Shown here: positions 12,371 through 26,602 of the stretch, piece after piece
Layout: each line of letters begins with the position of its first letter
Numbering within the stretch: the stretch's first letter is position 1
Assembly (NCBI GenBank): GCA_008508345.1
Contig: QNGE01001711.1
Coordinates: 15,503-79,502, forward strand
DNA from: Paragonimus westermani
Lineage: Eukaryota; Platyhelminthes; Trematoda; Plagiorchiida; Troglotrematidae
Direction of reading: 5' to 3'
Length of the DNA stretch: 64,000 nucleotides
Position numbers and translations under genes: made by a program
Notes under the pieces: generated by a model
Told to the model about the DNA's origin: nothing
The model's database searches: none
What the model saw: only the letters and a program-made list of their open reading frames with translations

Positions 12371-15300
12371 GCAATCGAAACTGATCTACTCGACCGTCGA
12401 CGGACTGTTTTCGCTCAAATTAGCATGTGAGAGCCGTGTTCGCCATATCCATCGATTCTCTTGGCCTTCAGTTGTGCCTAAGTGCATGCGATAAACTGGC
12501 GCATACAAAACGTTCAGAATGTTCACTGAGCAGACGCTCATCGTCGCTTATTAAAGCGGCAGTGGTCGTCTACTCAATGGGTGGGTCCTGCGGCTGTATC
12601 TGGATAAAGGACTGGCGTCTCAAAGAACTGGTGTTTTGGGAGGCCGTCAACAAAACGGACGCACTGGTAGATGACGAACCTCTTCAGGCAGTCTTCTGGT
12701 GACGAAGATCTCTTCTACAACGGAGGGGGCAATTTTATGACTTCGATGGTTCGTTTCTGAACCCCAGCTGTGGTTACAGCTCGCAAATGTCATGGAGTTG
12801 CTCTCTACATTGAAAGAGACTGACCATCTGAGAAGCCAAGTATTTGCTTCTTACAGACTATCAACGATACGGTAAGCTCATTAGTAAGTGGAATTTGCTG
12901 ACATTTTGTAATAATTTCGCAACATTGTTCTACATCGGAATCAGTGTGTGAACAGCACATTCTAGTGGACGAGGTTATAAAATTGCTGCGTAAAATATAG
13001 TCATTTATTGACATAATCATTGACGTAACCATTCGTTGACACTGACTGCTCGTGTAACGTTAACTCGGAAGCACCCCATAGATCCTATGACATGGGATAT
13101 AAGATTACATTTCTATGTTCCAAAAGTGAAGTGAATCCACCTGAGGCTGAAGATCGACAAGTAAGTGCCAACCGACACTTCGATTCGGAAGCAGCTATAC
13201 ACATAGACTGTAGTTCATGAAAAATATCCTAATCATGGGTGTTCAGATAGAAAATTTACTCCAGATCAACAGATACATTTTTGTTTGTGAATATGGTAGA
13301 TAACAGTACACTATAATGATGACTGTTATAAGATAAATTAGGCAGTATCCATTTTAACTAACTCATTTTTAGTTAGTGGCTAAAGTTATCCGCCTGTGAC
13401 AGCACAAATTGTTAACGAAAGCCTTCATGGTTTGTTAATTCAGTCTGGTTATGCAGCTCGCCGTGCTTGACAGTAGTCACCGTGACATAAAATTAATCTG
13501 AATTTTAATGGCGGGACGTTGTAGGCCAACTCGTTCTGAACGGCGTACAATTTAAACCAGTCCCAAAATTTTACTGCCACCGTTAACAGTGTGCAAGTCT
13601 CATTAAACCTATCAAAAATGACAGAACATTTTTTTACTGAAGACTCCTCTTTATTGATTCACTCCGTGATTAGCTCATGACGCGGAACGGGCAGAAGGGC
13701 TGCCACCCGTCGTCGAAAAAATATGGGGCACTTTTTGAAAGCAGGTTCCTGTGTGTACTATAGGGCTTAGAGAAACGCACTAATCGAAGCCGATACTCGC
13801 CTTACGGACAGTTGAAAGACGGTCAAGATCTCCCAGACATTGAACTGCAGGATATCAATGATTTCTCACAGATACGTGCTGTGTCTAAGAAGTCATTCTG
13901 CGAAACTAAAGTCTGAAACATATGTGCTTCTACGCAGCTGGGAGAAACCTGTCGCAGGGGCCCTAAACAAATGACGCCTGTGCACATACTTACACATACG
14001 CATTCACGTGCAATCGAAAGCGGTGTGCACTTCACCCTTTATGGTCCATTCACACATGTTAGTCAGTATGCTCTCAAGGCAGTGAAACGTAGAGGCATGT
14101 GAGAATAAACTTTTGCAGCCCAGCTGGTCATCGCTAATCGCCAGGTGGTGGGCGAAGGCGAAAATAAGTCTTTGGTATCTACGACTGGAAACTGGGTATC
14201 CAAGTTAGATTGCGTGCAGCCAACACACTCACCGTCTTTTCGCTGACGGTTGAGCGTGGCTGAGTTGTTGTCTTACTAATCCGTAATGATTAATACGTTC
14301 GTGATCGGACTCATCGTGGCGACAAAGATTCACACCACGACGACCTAAACCGTTCATATTTCCTCTGCTTGTCACGTGTTTGTACTCGTGGAACATAGAT
14401 TATCATTGACTGAAGGATTTGCAACAAGTTTATATCCCAACCTGTCAGACATTGCGGTTCGGGGATTCGCAGTGTTATGATTCAAAATCCATGTTGAAAA
14501 GTGGAAGACTCACTTGAATCAAATTTTGGTGGTGCAACTTCTAATGACGGAAGTTTCGTTTACACACAGCAACTAGCTTGAGACCTGATATTTGATCATC
14601 CTGCTCACGAGTCTTAGCAAACAAAGCTGAGTGAATCCATTAAGTTCTGCCTGGGCCCTTTGACCGAAGTAACTCACTATTATGGGCTATACCCGATGGC
14701 TGGATGCTCGAAATGTCCCTTCGGTAGCATGGATATGCACAGTTGGAAATGACAACTCGCACTATACTCTCACTAGGTGGTTTATTGTACCATTCCCTCA
14801 GGCTAGTGAATATGAATCTGACTCAAAGGTATGTATCAATTCATGGTCGTATTCAAAGTTAACGCTTTTTGAACTTTCCTTTCCGTTCAATTTTTTCCTC
14901 ACGGATAGTCCGTAGAGCGCACAATTCTCCTCGGTTACCAGGGAGACAGAAGCAGGGTAACAACGCTTTCTTTCATTTATACGCCTATGAACCCCTGAAC
15001 CTACTTGGAGCAATCTTTCCCTCACATAACATTGGTGCGCAATCTGAGCATACTACTAGGTATTTTGCAGATATATTAGACCACATTGTTGTAGTACTCG
15101 AGCTGATGACATTTCAGTGCAGTTCGTTCGGAAGGAAACCGACGTTTTAAACATTTAGTTCCTCTGATGGACCTGAAGAAGTCAGTGAGCAAACGCAAGT
15201 GATTCGATGTACCCTTGGATAACCTTTTGTACAGTCGGTATTCATACACACATGCATTTATTTTTACAATAAATTAGAGTGATAAGAAAAAGTTGTTTTT

Positions 15301-18300
15301 CTCCATAGAGCCAACAGTGTCTGTCTGAACACTGGCTTAGGTCATCACCAAAAACAAGCTTGCTGACTACTTTATTTTCCTGTAGGGCTTAAAAGCTCGT
15401 GTTTAAAAGTTCAAGAGAGGCTGCGCTGAGGAATTCGGGGCCACGTTCAGAGAGAAATGTAAGATGCATATTTGTAGTCACTCTTTTTATACGCTATCGG
15501 AACAGCATAGAGCTGAACAGCATTTGGTAGCTACAGCCGCGATAGCTTCAGGAGGACTGATTCAGCAGTGGAAGTGATTTTACATGCAAGTTTTTTTTAA
15601 CACCCTCATAACCCGTTCACATAGACCATAAGATACGCGTGTCTGTTAGAAGATTTCTTCAAAAAGTTTCATACACAATATTGATGTGTTTGCTCATTGG
15701 TAGATTAATTCTTTGTACGTCGAAAATGGTTTGTAGGTTCACATTTACGAGCAATGCGGCACAAGTTGTTCACCGACTAACACAGAGGATGAAAGGTGTG
15801 AAAGTAGATTAATTTCTTTCAGGTGCAAATATGTGGGTTCTTTAGAGCGTAGAGAAGCTTTGCGAATAACCAGTGTCAACTGGTGTAGTACATAAGATTC
15901 GTTTACTTCAACAAATGTTTCTGTGGAAATTACAGACAACTCAGTGAAACATTTATCCGTTCGATCCTTACAGTTTATCTACTAGAATTTACGCTGGGCT
16001 TGTACCGCACGTACAGGATCAAGTAAGTCGAAGTCAATTCGTTTACATTCAACGAAATATCGCGTAATTAAGGCTGTGCAGTGAACCAAGAAGACACGGC
16101 AACTTGGTTTTTCCTAATTATCATGTAGTATGTACCGATGGAACAACAGATGAAGTATGAAAAACACAGTGGTGGTGTAGCTACCGTTTGGGTGTCGCAC
16201 ATTAAAATAATACCATATCGCTCACGTTGAAAGAGGCCTAGATTAGAAAGTAGTAGGTTAACACGAATCAACAGGATACTGTATTCATCCGACTATTCCC
16301 AGTACGTTATTACTTTACACAAGAGTCTGAAGCAACGTACAACCAAATCATTTTGATGCAGTTGATTTAGTGCGCGTTCGGAAGTGTGGAAGGAATCGTC
16401 AATTCAGGTGGCCTTGTGGATTCCAGGCTGTGCATATGCGTACGATAAACAGTAAGTTCATTTCATCAGCTTATTTTCAAAATGGGTGGGATGGGAACAT
16501 AAAAACAAACCTTGAAAATTGCTGAGCACAACACTGACTACTTTTCATTAATGCTGCAGATTCTTCCTAGGATGAATGGAAGAGATTGCTGTCTGGACTA
16601 AACACACTCTTCAGTTCCACTTGGGGACCCAACAGTTGCTTCGTGATTGGTGCCTTTAAACAGTCATCACCGTTTTCATAGCAAGTGTCAGGACGCTATT
16701 TGTTGAAATATGCTTCAGACCCACTGAATATTCAAAAATTCAGGGCAACTTATGAACAATCGGTGAGCTGATTTGTTGGAGACGTTTCATTCCTGAAACT
16801 GAAGCTTCATCCGAACAGCATTTGTGTTAGAAGTAGAATGTCAGGGCGTTATTTACCAAACACTTAGAAATTAACGTTGTTTTTGTTGCTTCAGTCGTCA
16901 TCGTAGTCATCATTTTCAGCTTTGATTCCTACACATGGGCATTACGACTTACGCTGCCGCTGGTTCTGAAAATACTCTACGAAGTAGCAGAGAAACAAAT
17001 AGGAATACATTTACGGTGAATAAAAGAAAAGGGAGAACCTGAAAGGAAAGAAAACTCAGCTCCTGGAAAGAGAAGACAGCAGTAAACTTGTGGATACAGG
17101 ATCGCCACTGACTACGAAAAACTGTCCTGCCGAACAGCGTTTCCAGTCAACGCTGTTGGTGGAATAGTACTACACAACTTAACAACTTTGCTCCACAGAG
17201 CGGCCAAAGATTTTGTAGCCTGTTACTTAGTCATCAATTAGTTGTCTTGCAAACAATTCCAAACATCAGCGGTCAAACTGAACAATGTACAGTGCAGCGA
17301 ACTTTCCGTCCTCTGGACAACTCCGGGGTTGGGCAATGGAAAATTGTTTGGATCAAACATTGATAGACAATTTCTCCGAAAAGATTAAAAACCAGCTCTT
17401 ACAGAATTGCTTGTACCACACTCAACGAACTTCAAGTTGACGATAGTCTGGGGTTTACGAAGTAGGAACAATTTCATCTCTTTTGTAGCATTCTCGATTT
17501 TTGTATTTTAACTTAAATTTACCAAATGACAGCCCATCATTTTTGGAAATTTTAGCAACTGGACGTACAGACGGTGCACATAGCCTGGTCGCTATTGCGC
17601 TAGATCTGCTTCCAGTTATTCTACCTTGTAAACCTAAAATAACTTGCGACAAACTCCCACGTTAAGAGGATTCCAGCTTTATCATAGTTACATTTATCAC
17701 AAATTGACATTTCGTCAGATTCTAGAGCACAACCAACAATTGCATTGTCGGACATCAATGAGATCCAGTCCTACTAGGCTTACTCTGGGACGCCAAGAGA
17801 ATTTCGTCACCCTTAAAGCCATCGACTGGCGGATTTTTTGAAGGATCCTGAGGCGTTTAATGTTTATAACCAACCTCCAGTTATTTAAGTGGGGGTTTGA
17901 CAAGGCTATCCGGAGTACCTGACCTAATTTAACCTCGTGGTAGGTGAGATCCTGGAGTGGGATGCGGCGGACTGGAAACTGGATGAGGTGGAAATGTCCC
18001 CAGGTAATAGATCTCAAATTTTGGAATGAAGACATCACTGTTGGACTCGGTGAGGGTGTTTGGAGGCCCATAAGTTTCACGTCAGACTAAGGACTTCACC
18101 TATTCAGTCTGAGATGACGTTTGCTCATTCCGCAAGCGAAGCATTACCAGGATACTGGAGAGATCCTGCGCTTTATCTCATATTTAGCGTCGAACCTTCT
18201 GATGTAATACAGAACCTCACCTGATTCGGAGCTTCTTCAGCATTGGGTGGAATGATATATCGTAGATTCACAGTGTGAATCAGCCGACGGGGTCTATAAT

Positions 18301-18784
18301 GCGTCTATGATCTTGTTTTTTTCACTAAAAATGTTGGCGTATGACACTATTGCGCAACCAAACGTATTTCATGGTTTTTCCATCCCCAATTTACACCTTT
18401 GTTTTTCAAAATACAATCCACAAGTTCTCCTTGCTGCTCTGTCAACTGTACCACATCGGTAACTTTGCTACAACCCCACCAATTATTAGTTTCCCATCCA
18501 ATGTTTACAAACATGTTCTAATCAACATTTGATTAAACGCAGCTGAAGGGATTCATGCAGAAAGCAGTTTGACGCAGATACAAGGCCCGTTACCCGTAAA
18601 AACTCATGGACAGTCACGTGACCAAAACAAAAAGACCCGACCGGCAGTGTCGCTGAAAAATATATTTTCTGATCACCGATGAGTAGTACGGGGTTCTGGT
18701 TTTCATACAGATTGGACACAATCCACCTCTAGTTGCAGCTGTCACATTCCCGTAGACTTTCTAATAGGCCGTTCTCTAAACGAA
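12371..18784. other. Non-coding or unassigned stretch
   Basis: No gene or element was recognised. The longest frame is 17715-18080 on the minus strand (121 codons), with no motif I know. An imperfect inverted repeat with AGACT/AGTCT arms lies near 18077-18118. Most of the stretch has only 60-90-codon frames, as expected by chance. Confidence 0.4.
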
Positions 18785-19135
18785 GGACTAAGCTCGAGTT
18801 TCTTTCTCGTTAGAGCTTGTCAGTTATTGATTTCTTTGATTTCAACTTGGAGCGAAGTTCTAGTCCAAGGGCCATCGATTAGAGTTAACAGGACAGTTAC
18901 TGTGTCTCCTTCCAAGGCGATGTGGCAAACTGATCATTACTCACAAGCGAAAGTGGTTAATCGTTCAAATGTGATAATTCAGGTGAATGGCACAGTGGTC
19001 AACACGGTTGCCTTACGAAAGTGTGACCGGAGTTCCAGTTCCGACCGTGGCGAAGATATGCATGACTGACGGGCTCTACTGGGAGGGAACTTCGAGTCCA
19101 GTGCTTCTTCTTGAATGTAATTATTCTAAAACTGC
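18785..19135 (+). repeat. SINE-like repeat, copy 1 (with inverted 3' fragment at its left end)
   Basis: This is the best-preserved member of a dispersed family. TGGCACAGTGG (18988-18998) resembles an RNA polymerase III A box and GGAGTTCCAGTTCC (19029-19042) a B box, about 40 bases apart as in tRNAs. The block GACCGTGGCGAAGA and the 3' motif TCGAGTCCAGTGCTTCTT (around 19092-19110) recur in the other copies. At 18785-18830 the motif CTCGAGTTTCTTTCTCGTTAGAGCTTG looks like the reverse complement of the family's own 3' end, so this locus probably joins an inverted fragment to a forward copy. The segment 18838-18980 upstream of the A box is also shared with copies 2 and 4, so the unit is longer than a simple tRNA-SINE head. 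Open frames across it are incidental. Confidence 0.65.
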
Positions 19136-22100
19136 ATTTCTTTGGGGTCAGATGATTGGTGGTGTGGGTCTTAAGCTTCAAGCCGTCTGGATCCATGCAT
19201 ACCCTACTGCTCAAGCACGTTTGTTGTTTTTAGTCGTCCGGATAAATTTTACCCTTACCATTGAGCAATAACTTCGACCCAATCAGTTCGGTGTTGAGTA
19301 ACACCAATTTTAAACCCGATGATCAGCGTATTCTGCTGATTGAAGAACGAAAACTCATGCTATGTATATCAATAATTTATGTTGGTAGTTTACACTACGA
19401 ATCACTTCGAGGTTTATCCTTCGTTTGCGTTCTCCCCAATCGTTGTTGTCGTGTCTACTAATCTACAGTACTTCCTCAGTAAGCAGCAACTTTCTTGGAC
19501 AACAAAGACGCTTCCTGTGTAAAGGTGTTCTTTATCCCATGAAAGCCGGTCTGTATGACAAGATGTGTAAGACAGCGTTACTTTGTTGGAATCCCAAGAA
19601 TAGTAATTTACTCGTGATTGTTGCTGAGGCTTAAGAGAGGCTGCTTTCAGCATACTGGAATTCTGCGGACCCCGTTAAAAGAAATACAATGTACAGTGAA
19701 ACCAACTTGCAGCTTGTTTTCACGACTGCTCAGTCATCATGCGATGAAAATGTGTAACAACGATATAGAACAATGTGCTCCTGACATTGAAACAAGAGGT
19801 TGAAGGGAGACTAATATTTTTTTACATCATCAACTAACTGTTCCCATGTAACGGTTTGTGTACATGTGCGCTGGAGTATTATAAGGCAGTGTAAGTATGG
19901 ACAACGTCCAAATGATAATAATTCAACCGCAGGGACTTTAGACAAATAAGATAACATTATAAATGTTGTTTAATTCGCACTGGTTGTCAAGTTAAGGAGA
20001 ACAGTGTGTTAAATGTGACAGTACCTCTATGAATAATACTGGTTTCAAAAGCTTCAAAATTTTTGAGTTATGATGTGCTCCCCTCTGTTCTGCTGTATGA
20101 AGGTTTGCAGTCCGTTTTTTCATTGTATCACTGGATTAAACATTTCTAAGTCATTGTATTTGAAGCGAAATTCTGTCACCATCACTGCTGTTCGTGTTGG
20201 AAGAGATCAAGCCTGCAGGGTGCTGCTGGTCTATCCCGACGAATGTTTGGTGCACCTTGGTTTGGAGTGGTTCGGTGAGCAAAAATAAGGCTACATAGGC
20301 TCCACATGAGTGTCCTTGAACAAAGGTAGATAAGATCAGAGTTTATTGCAGAAATATGTGAAGTCTGCTCACATTTGTATCGTTCAGCCACCTAAGCTAT
20401 GTATATTTATTCCGAACTAACAACCTTACTGTTGGTTGTACTGGAGACATGGGTCCATTACAAGCCGCAATAACTGTTTGCCCTGTGACCATGAGTTGTT
20501 TTTCTTCAGTGGAGGTGCCTGAAAAAATACTTCCACAACACAAGTTTTTCTCAGAGGAAATCTATTCATCTTGATGAGTTTCATCCGGGAGAAAAACCGT
20601 ACAAAATGAACCTGGTTTTTGGCGTGAGGGTGAGATGATAATATCTTGGTATGAACAATTGTGGTGTTCAGATATGACTTTAAAAAATACAAAACTGAAT
20701 GAAGGTATACTTTACTACTGTACGAATGATAAAAGGGAAAATGAAAGATGTATATTTTCCTAGTACACTCACGGAATATGTTCGCGGATATTCGAAATAA
20801 CTATCAGGGCAAAGTTCAAGTAACATTGTTGCTGTGCACTTGTGCATATGCTACGAACGTGGTCTGAAACGATGTACGAGTTGATATGGAAATGAAAAAT
20901 ACGGTGAAACATCAGTTCAGTGTGACCTAGCGATCGGGCATACCGACGAAATTTTGTTGTTTTACAGGTTCACCAGGTTTACTTCGAACAGTATGCAAAC
21001 GCGATACAAAAACACCACGATGTAAGAATAAAATACTGCTGGTTGTAAAAATGAGGAAATACTTCACGAAATTTGCAACATGTTTTTTTCCTGATGTTCT
21101 AGTAAGGTGGAGGAAAGGAACGTAGTGGTTTGAATTTAACGTTTAACAAACCTAGGACCAAGAAGGTGCTGGTACCGTTATGCCTGAGAGATCGACCTGT
21201 GGGTGATACCTTGTGGAGAGAAATACACTAGCATGAACCGTGAGATTAGCATAATTTATCCTTAATACTGACTGGTGTTTTTATCTAAACACGTGCCAAA
21301 CGCAGCTCAGACACCAGTTAAAAGTCCGCCGTTTATTAGTGTAAAGATCTTGTCGCTGACGGGGCGGTGGCCGTGTGACAAACAGTTCTTACTCACTCTA
21401 CCTAATGAACATGCAATTACTGGTGGTAATCACCACACCTATTAAATCGGACGTTGTTTGGGAGCAATTTGAAAACTGTAGGCCCATTAGCTATGCTAGT
21501 TTGATTATGCTTCAATCATAGATGGTGTATCATACCTGCGATAGTCTATACTGCACACTATACAGTATATATATCATGTTGGTTGAGAAAATGATTAGCA
21601 TTGCGTTGCAGGCTGTTTTGAAATTTGGATATAGTTTCATGTAGTTGATAGCTTGTACAAAGTACTCCCAAAAATTTGCCGAAGGTTGCCAGGGCTACAG
21701 TGTCCCGGTCGACATTTTTATTCCAAGAGCGTTACGGCCTTCTGGATATAGGCGATCACCCTTTGAAATCGGTAGCCATATTATTACCATATTATTACTA
21801 ATAATTGAATGGTTATCAGGTGCTTTTGTTTTTCTGAGTGTGATTTATTGTGAAATAGACTTTTCAAAGGGGAACTTGGGATTGTTTCTCAGGACATAAC
21901 TCCGAAATCCTGAAGGAAGTGTTGCTACTGTTCTGAACAGTCCGCTTTATTTGCCATTTTTCCAAGTGCTGATTTTTCTCCTTTCCTCGATGATCAACGA
22001 TGCATTCCCCAAACGTCTCTTAAATAAACAAAGAAAAAACCTGCTGTGGAAACCCAAAGGTATCGCTATTCATAGAGATGCAGACCTGAAGGCTGAAGTA

Positions 22101-25100
22101 ACACAACATTTCACCAGACTTTCTCGCTACCGATGGCAATTTTCAGGATAGTTTCACTCCGTCTAGTTTTGAATCTAAAGTGTCCGAGAAAAGACCTGAT
22201 ATTGAAGTCTAAAACGTCAATGCACGCAGCTACCAGCTGTCCTAATGCAACAACCCACCGCAAACTAACTCATTAAACATACCCTATCCTTCAGCTTGTT
22301 TACTCAATTTACTACCTTAGTGGATAATGCCAACGAGTCACCTTTTAATATAAAGTGTTCCAAGAACGTCAAATAAAAATATTATGTGAATGTTGAACCA
22401 AAGTGATGCGCCAGTGTCATCCCATTTGTAGGAAAAATTCAAGCTTCATGTATTTCCGAAGTACCGCAGTGAAAATTTGTCAAATGAAGCCGGTAGCCCT
22501 GTAAGTAAAATTATCAAGTTAGTGTTCACTAACTTCGGCCAATCCTTCAGGCTTAGCTTTCGTCCATCGCACATTTACATCAGCCCTTACATGGTGCGTA
22601 CCACTTAGGCTAACCTAAGTTGATAACTCTTTTGGCGTTTTGAATCCTTCCATTATCAATAAGTTTTAATTATTGTCCTCCACACTATACACCTGCGGAG
22701 TCATTATTCGCTTTGGCCAGTTCCATTTCAAGTTTTGTTCTCCTATGTAGCAAGGACTTGCTTTGGAACACGCAGCACAGTTTCACTAAAACAAAACCAT
22801 TACTCCCCTGATACTCCTACACTTTTCACCATAAGGAGATCGGTCAATCTTTCTTAGAAGCTGTAGGGAGAAGAAGTCGTCTCCAATTCTAATATGTGAG
22901 CTGGAATTCTAGCCTCTGCTTCCAAGAAGTTTCGTATCCGTAATCAGTAATCGGTCATTCCGTGAACTACTGTAGGAACACTTTAATCCGATCCATATCA
23001 CTTACAGATCCTTTGAAGCTGAAAATGATAGTTGCACAATGTCAAGCAGTTTTACGAAGTGTGGGCTCATAAAGCAGTCACATTCATTCCTGCGGTTTCA
23101 TTTTGGTTCATCCATTGGTTGACTTTATTCATGCATGTAAATTATGAGACCTTTGTATATTAGCGGGGTCGGTTTTGGAGGCTGGGAGTACGGGTGAAAC
23201 TGTTCAAACTGAATCCGTTTCAGATAGGGCGACAGAAAGTGTTTTGAATTATTATCCGGATTTGGGACTGTAAATAACAGTAATTGGTGTTAATTAAGAA
23301 TATCTTAGCAGCCGAACGGGTAGCTATCTTGTGACCCAGAGGGGTGATTGTATTAAGAAGCTATGCGTATTTCACGTGGCGATGAGGCCACGAAAGGTTG
23401 ACTCATTTTGGCCACGTGATTTGTGAACCATATACACGTTAAGAAGACCTTCACCATTGTTGTGCTGTTGAAATGAATGCCACTCTTTCAAGATCCATGA
23501 CCGGCCAAACAAAACCACTCAGGCGGCTTGCACGAGTATTAGAGGCTAGGTTAGGAGGATCAACCTTTTTCACGAACTGTCTGTGAATACCCTTTCTCGT
23601 GGGAGCTTGTTGATGAACCGTTTGGTCGTCCAAGTGCGTCAGATGCCCTTGTTACAGATCTCACTTAACTAACATAGACCGCCAGCTATACGTCCGCTGA
23701 AACGAACAAGAGCTGTACTAACGTCTTCCACTTTCAACATTCTGCGCCGAGGTTTTTCCCACCTCGTGTATCCTGCATGGTTAAATATTGGCCACGTGGG
23801 CACCTCGATGACAACTCAGTGAACTTCTGAAAAGAGCACGTCGTGTGATGCCTATTCAGACTCCAGTGTTAATCATGTCTAGTGTTAGCTACAGTGAGTT
23901 CTCTTAGTATAAGTTGACGAACAACCACCCAAAATATAATCAAAAGTTTACTTTTGTTGTTTTACGGTTTAAACTGGTACAAATGAGGATGGCGCCGAAA
24001 GATTCATATCGAGTCGTAGTGAGGTTAGGAATTAACTAGAGGATAACAGTGTATGAAGGATTAGTGGCTACTTGAACAATGCAGCTTGCCAGAAACTTTT
24101 TCATTCACCCTCACACTGGAAAAGTGGTTAGAAACCTACTTGACTGTCTTATTGGCTAGTAAACATTCAAAGGATATCGCTTAGATTACCACGGAGTAGA
24201 TGGGGAATCGATTAATTTCCAGTTAAACGCCACACAACTTCTAGCAGGATTTGCATTCAAGAATTTCCAGTCAGCCTGTTTCTATGGAAGCAACGGACAT
24301 GAGTTTCGATATTGTTAGGGTTCGTCAGTGGTGCATGTATTTGACACGCTCGGGATTGAAACTTTGGTCACGCTGTTATGAGGCAATCACAGCTCCACTG
24401 AACTCATATTAGTATCTTGTTTGCTACAGCGACCTGCTGTCTTACTGGTGTCTGCTGGAGCACCAATGTATAAATTTTGTCCTGTCCGGTAACCTGTTCG
24501 GTGTGTATTGGGATATCGTAACAGTACATTTCTTGTAGGGGCTGGTCGTGGAAACAAAATTTCCGGAAACGAGTGCTTTAACAGACAGAAACCTGGCTTT
24601 ATTCTCCTAGATCGAGGACTTGAAACCTGATAGCCGTTTGTAAAACACCTATCGAGTGAAGTTGACCTGAAACCTAACATTAGGGGCAACACCAGCCAAT
24701 TTTTAAGTAGTCCGGAACAGGAATTTTCAGCGATACAGTTTTAAAAAGGACATGTTTTGATGCGCAGTACCTCAATAAGAAAGTTCTGAGTAAAAATATT
24801 CGGTCCGCACTCATAAAAACGAACGTTACACGATTCTTAGTTCGAAAAGCCTACTTATTGAGTTCAGAATGCAAAAAGAAAATAATCGATTGTTTTGACT
24901 GGCTTATGGTCACTGATAGAACTTGCACTGATGGATCATAGTGTACCTGTGCACCGGGGCGTTTCTACTTTGCAATGCAAGCATCTAGAAAAACTGTTCA
25001 GAAAAAGTTCGATTGAGAATTCTCACTGGATCGAACTTCACTTGCATACGTAGGAATGTAACGGTCGTGGTCCAAGTAACACGTGAATACAGCTTTCAGA

Positions 25101-26125
25101 GTGAAAAAAATCGACCTCCACACTCATCGTCAGGCCGACACTTTGTCGTTCATTTCATTCCATTTCGGATTAATAAGACAATCTGAGGATGATCGTTAAC
25201 AACCTCCTTTCAGTCTATTCACTTAAACACCCTACCTGATGATTATCAACTTAAGGTCACTTCTGTCCTTCTGCCTTTCACCCTTCAGGTAACATCACTT
25301 TCAAAATCAGTGACCCCATCAAAGACTCGACACTGAAGAGATGTCAATGTTTACACATGCTCGTTCTAAAACTAGCATTCTACTGTTGTTTTGAGCTGCG
25401 ATTAAACTTACCATCCAAAATAAATGCTCGTAGGTTGTTTGGTTAGCTCTCAGAGCTGCAAACACTTCAGTATTGCGATTGTTGTTTTTGGTACAGACAC
25501 AAACGTGTTATGATATAGTTTGCGCCGGGGTTTTCACTAGGCAGTCTGCAATTGAACAGAATATTGGAAGTCAGAATAATGAACACCGTAGTCTACCTCC
25601 TGATAGGAAGTTCGTGAGCATGTGTGTATTCGTTCAGTTTCTGTCTAGTTAAGAAAGTGAACCACCTTGAACAGCACGTAAACAAAGGCATTTCTAATGC
25701 AGCATTTTACAGCAGCTGCTGTGAAGCACAAAGTTTGCTCTGCTCTGCTTCTTACGTGGGTGGCTGTCCAGTTGTATTTGGTTTAAACCACTAGTTCTGC
25801 GTAACCGAAGGTGCAGTTTGTCTGTGTACTTTGTCTCTTGGGTCTTCTACATGTTTCTTTACAGATCATATGGGCGGATCAGACCGACAACTGTCTTAAC
25901 GAGTAGCAGAACCCCCCCAAATTGAGTGAAACAAGTTATGACAATATTATAAATTGGGCGAATCCATTACTCGCAGTCTAACATCATCGACTGTTAGGCG
26001 GAGTTATTCGAGTTGGCCCAAGCAGGTGATTCAATATGTCATAGTGTAATCAGAACCTGAAATTAATACCAGCCAGAAAACCTGCGTATTAGACGGAACA
26101 AAAAGTTCACAGAAGCTTTTATTCA
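19136..26125. other. Non-coding or unassigned stretch
   Basis: No recognisable gene. Frames are at most 101 codons (24387-24692 minus) and show no motif. A nested palindrome occurs at 25005-25038. The stretch 20700-24380 is AT-rich with few frames above 60 codons and looks intergenic or intronic. Confidence 0.4.
25005..25038. repeat. Nested palindrome / hairpin
   Basis: AAGTTCGAT (25005-25013) pairs with ATCGAACTT (25030-25038). The 16-base interior contains most of a 12-bp perfect palindrome, TGAGAATTCTCA. It is a small structure that could arise by chance, and no function is claimed. Confidence 0.45.
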
Positions 26126-26126
26126 T

Positions 26127-26602
26127 TTGTATCAAGACAAAAACACTGTGTTCATCGTGAGACGAGAAACCAGTGATCAAATGTCAGTTTGGGGAGCAGC
26201 ACTAAAACTCAGATCAGATGAGTTGTTGTGGCAAGTGTACATGGAAGGAAAGCTTGCCGCAGTTAATAGCTACACTTCTACGGCCGTACAAATCATTCTC
26301 AAACGTGGCTTTACACGATGCGTCGTCCACCATACCCGGCCACCGCACTACGAAAGAACAAGTGGCCGAGGCCGTCGCAGTCCGATTACGCCACAGAGAT
26401 TTGTTTTTCGAAAGCATTCCGTTCACATCTTGGGATTACCACAAACAAACGCACACACAACCTGCGCGACGACTTGTTCCCTTCCCTACAACCCACCACA
26501 ATTAAAGTTGATGTGCTGATACCTGCCTCGTGTGTGACAGTTCGCGCAGCAAACTTGCGTTTGTGTTTCATCCAGTCGCATTACCATTTTTACTATCCTT
26601 GA
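26127..26602 (+). other. Stop-poor, GC-richer island; possible exon relic
   Basis: All three plus frames and two minus frames stay open over much of 26214-26520 (130, 95 and 94 codons plus; 70 and 61 codons minus). The core 26310-26400 is clearly richer in G+C than its surroundings. The frame starting at 26218 gives a plausible soluble stretch (for example TTKEQVAEAVAVRLRHRDLF) with a G/C preference at third positions. I recognise no domain and see no convincing splice sites. It could be an old exon, a fragment of an unrecognised element, or a composition effect. Confidence 0.25.

Noticed and set aside
17715..18080. 121-codon minus frame
   Set aside because: No motif, no second copy, and length within chance.
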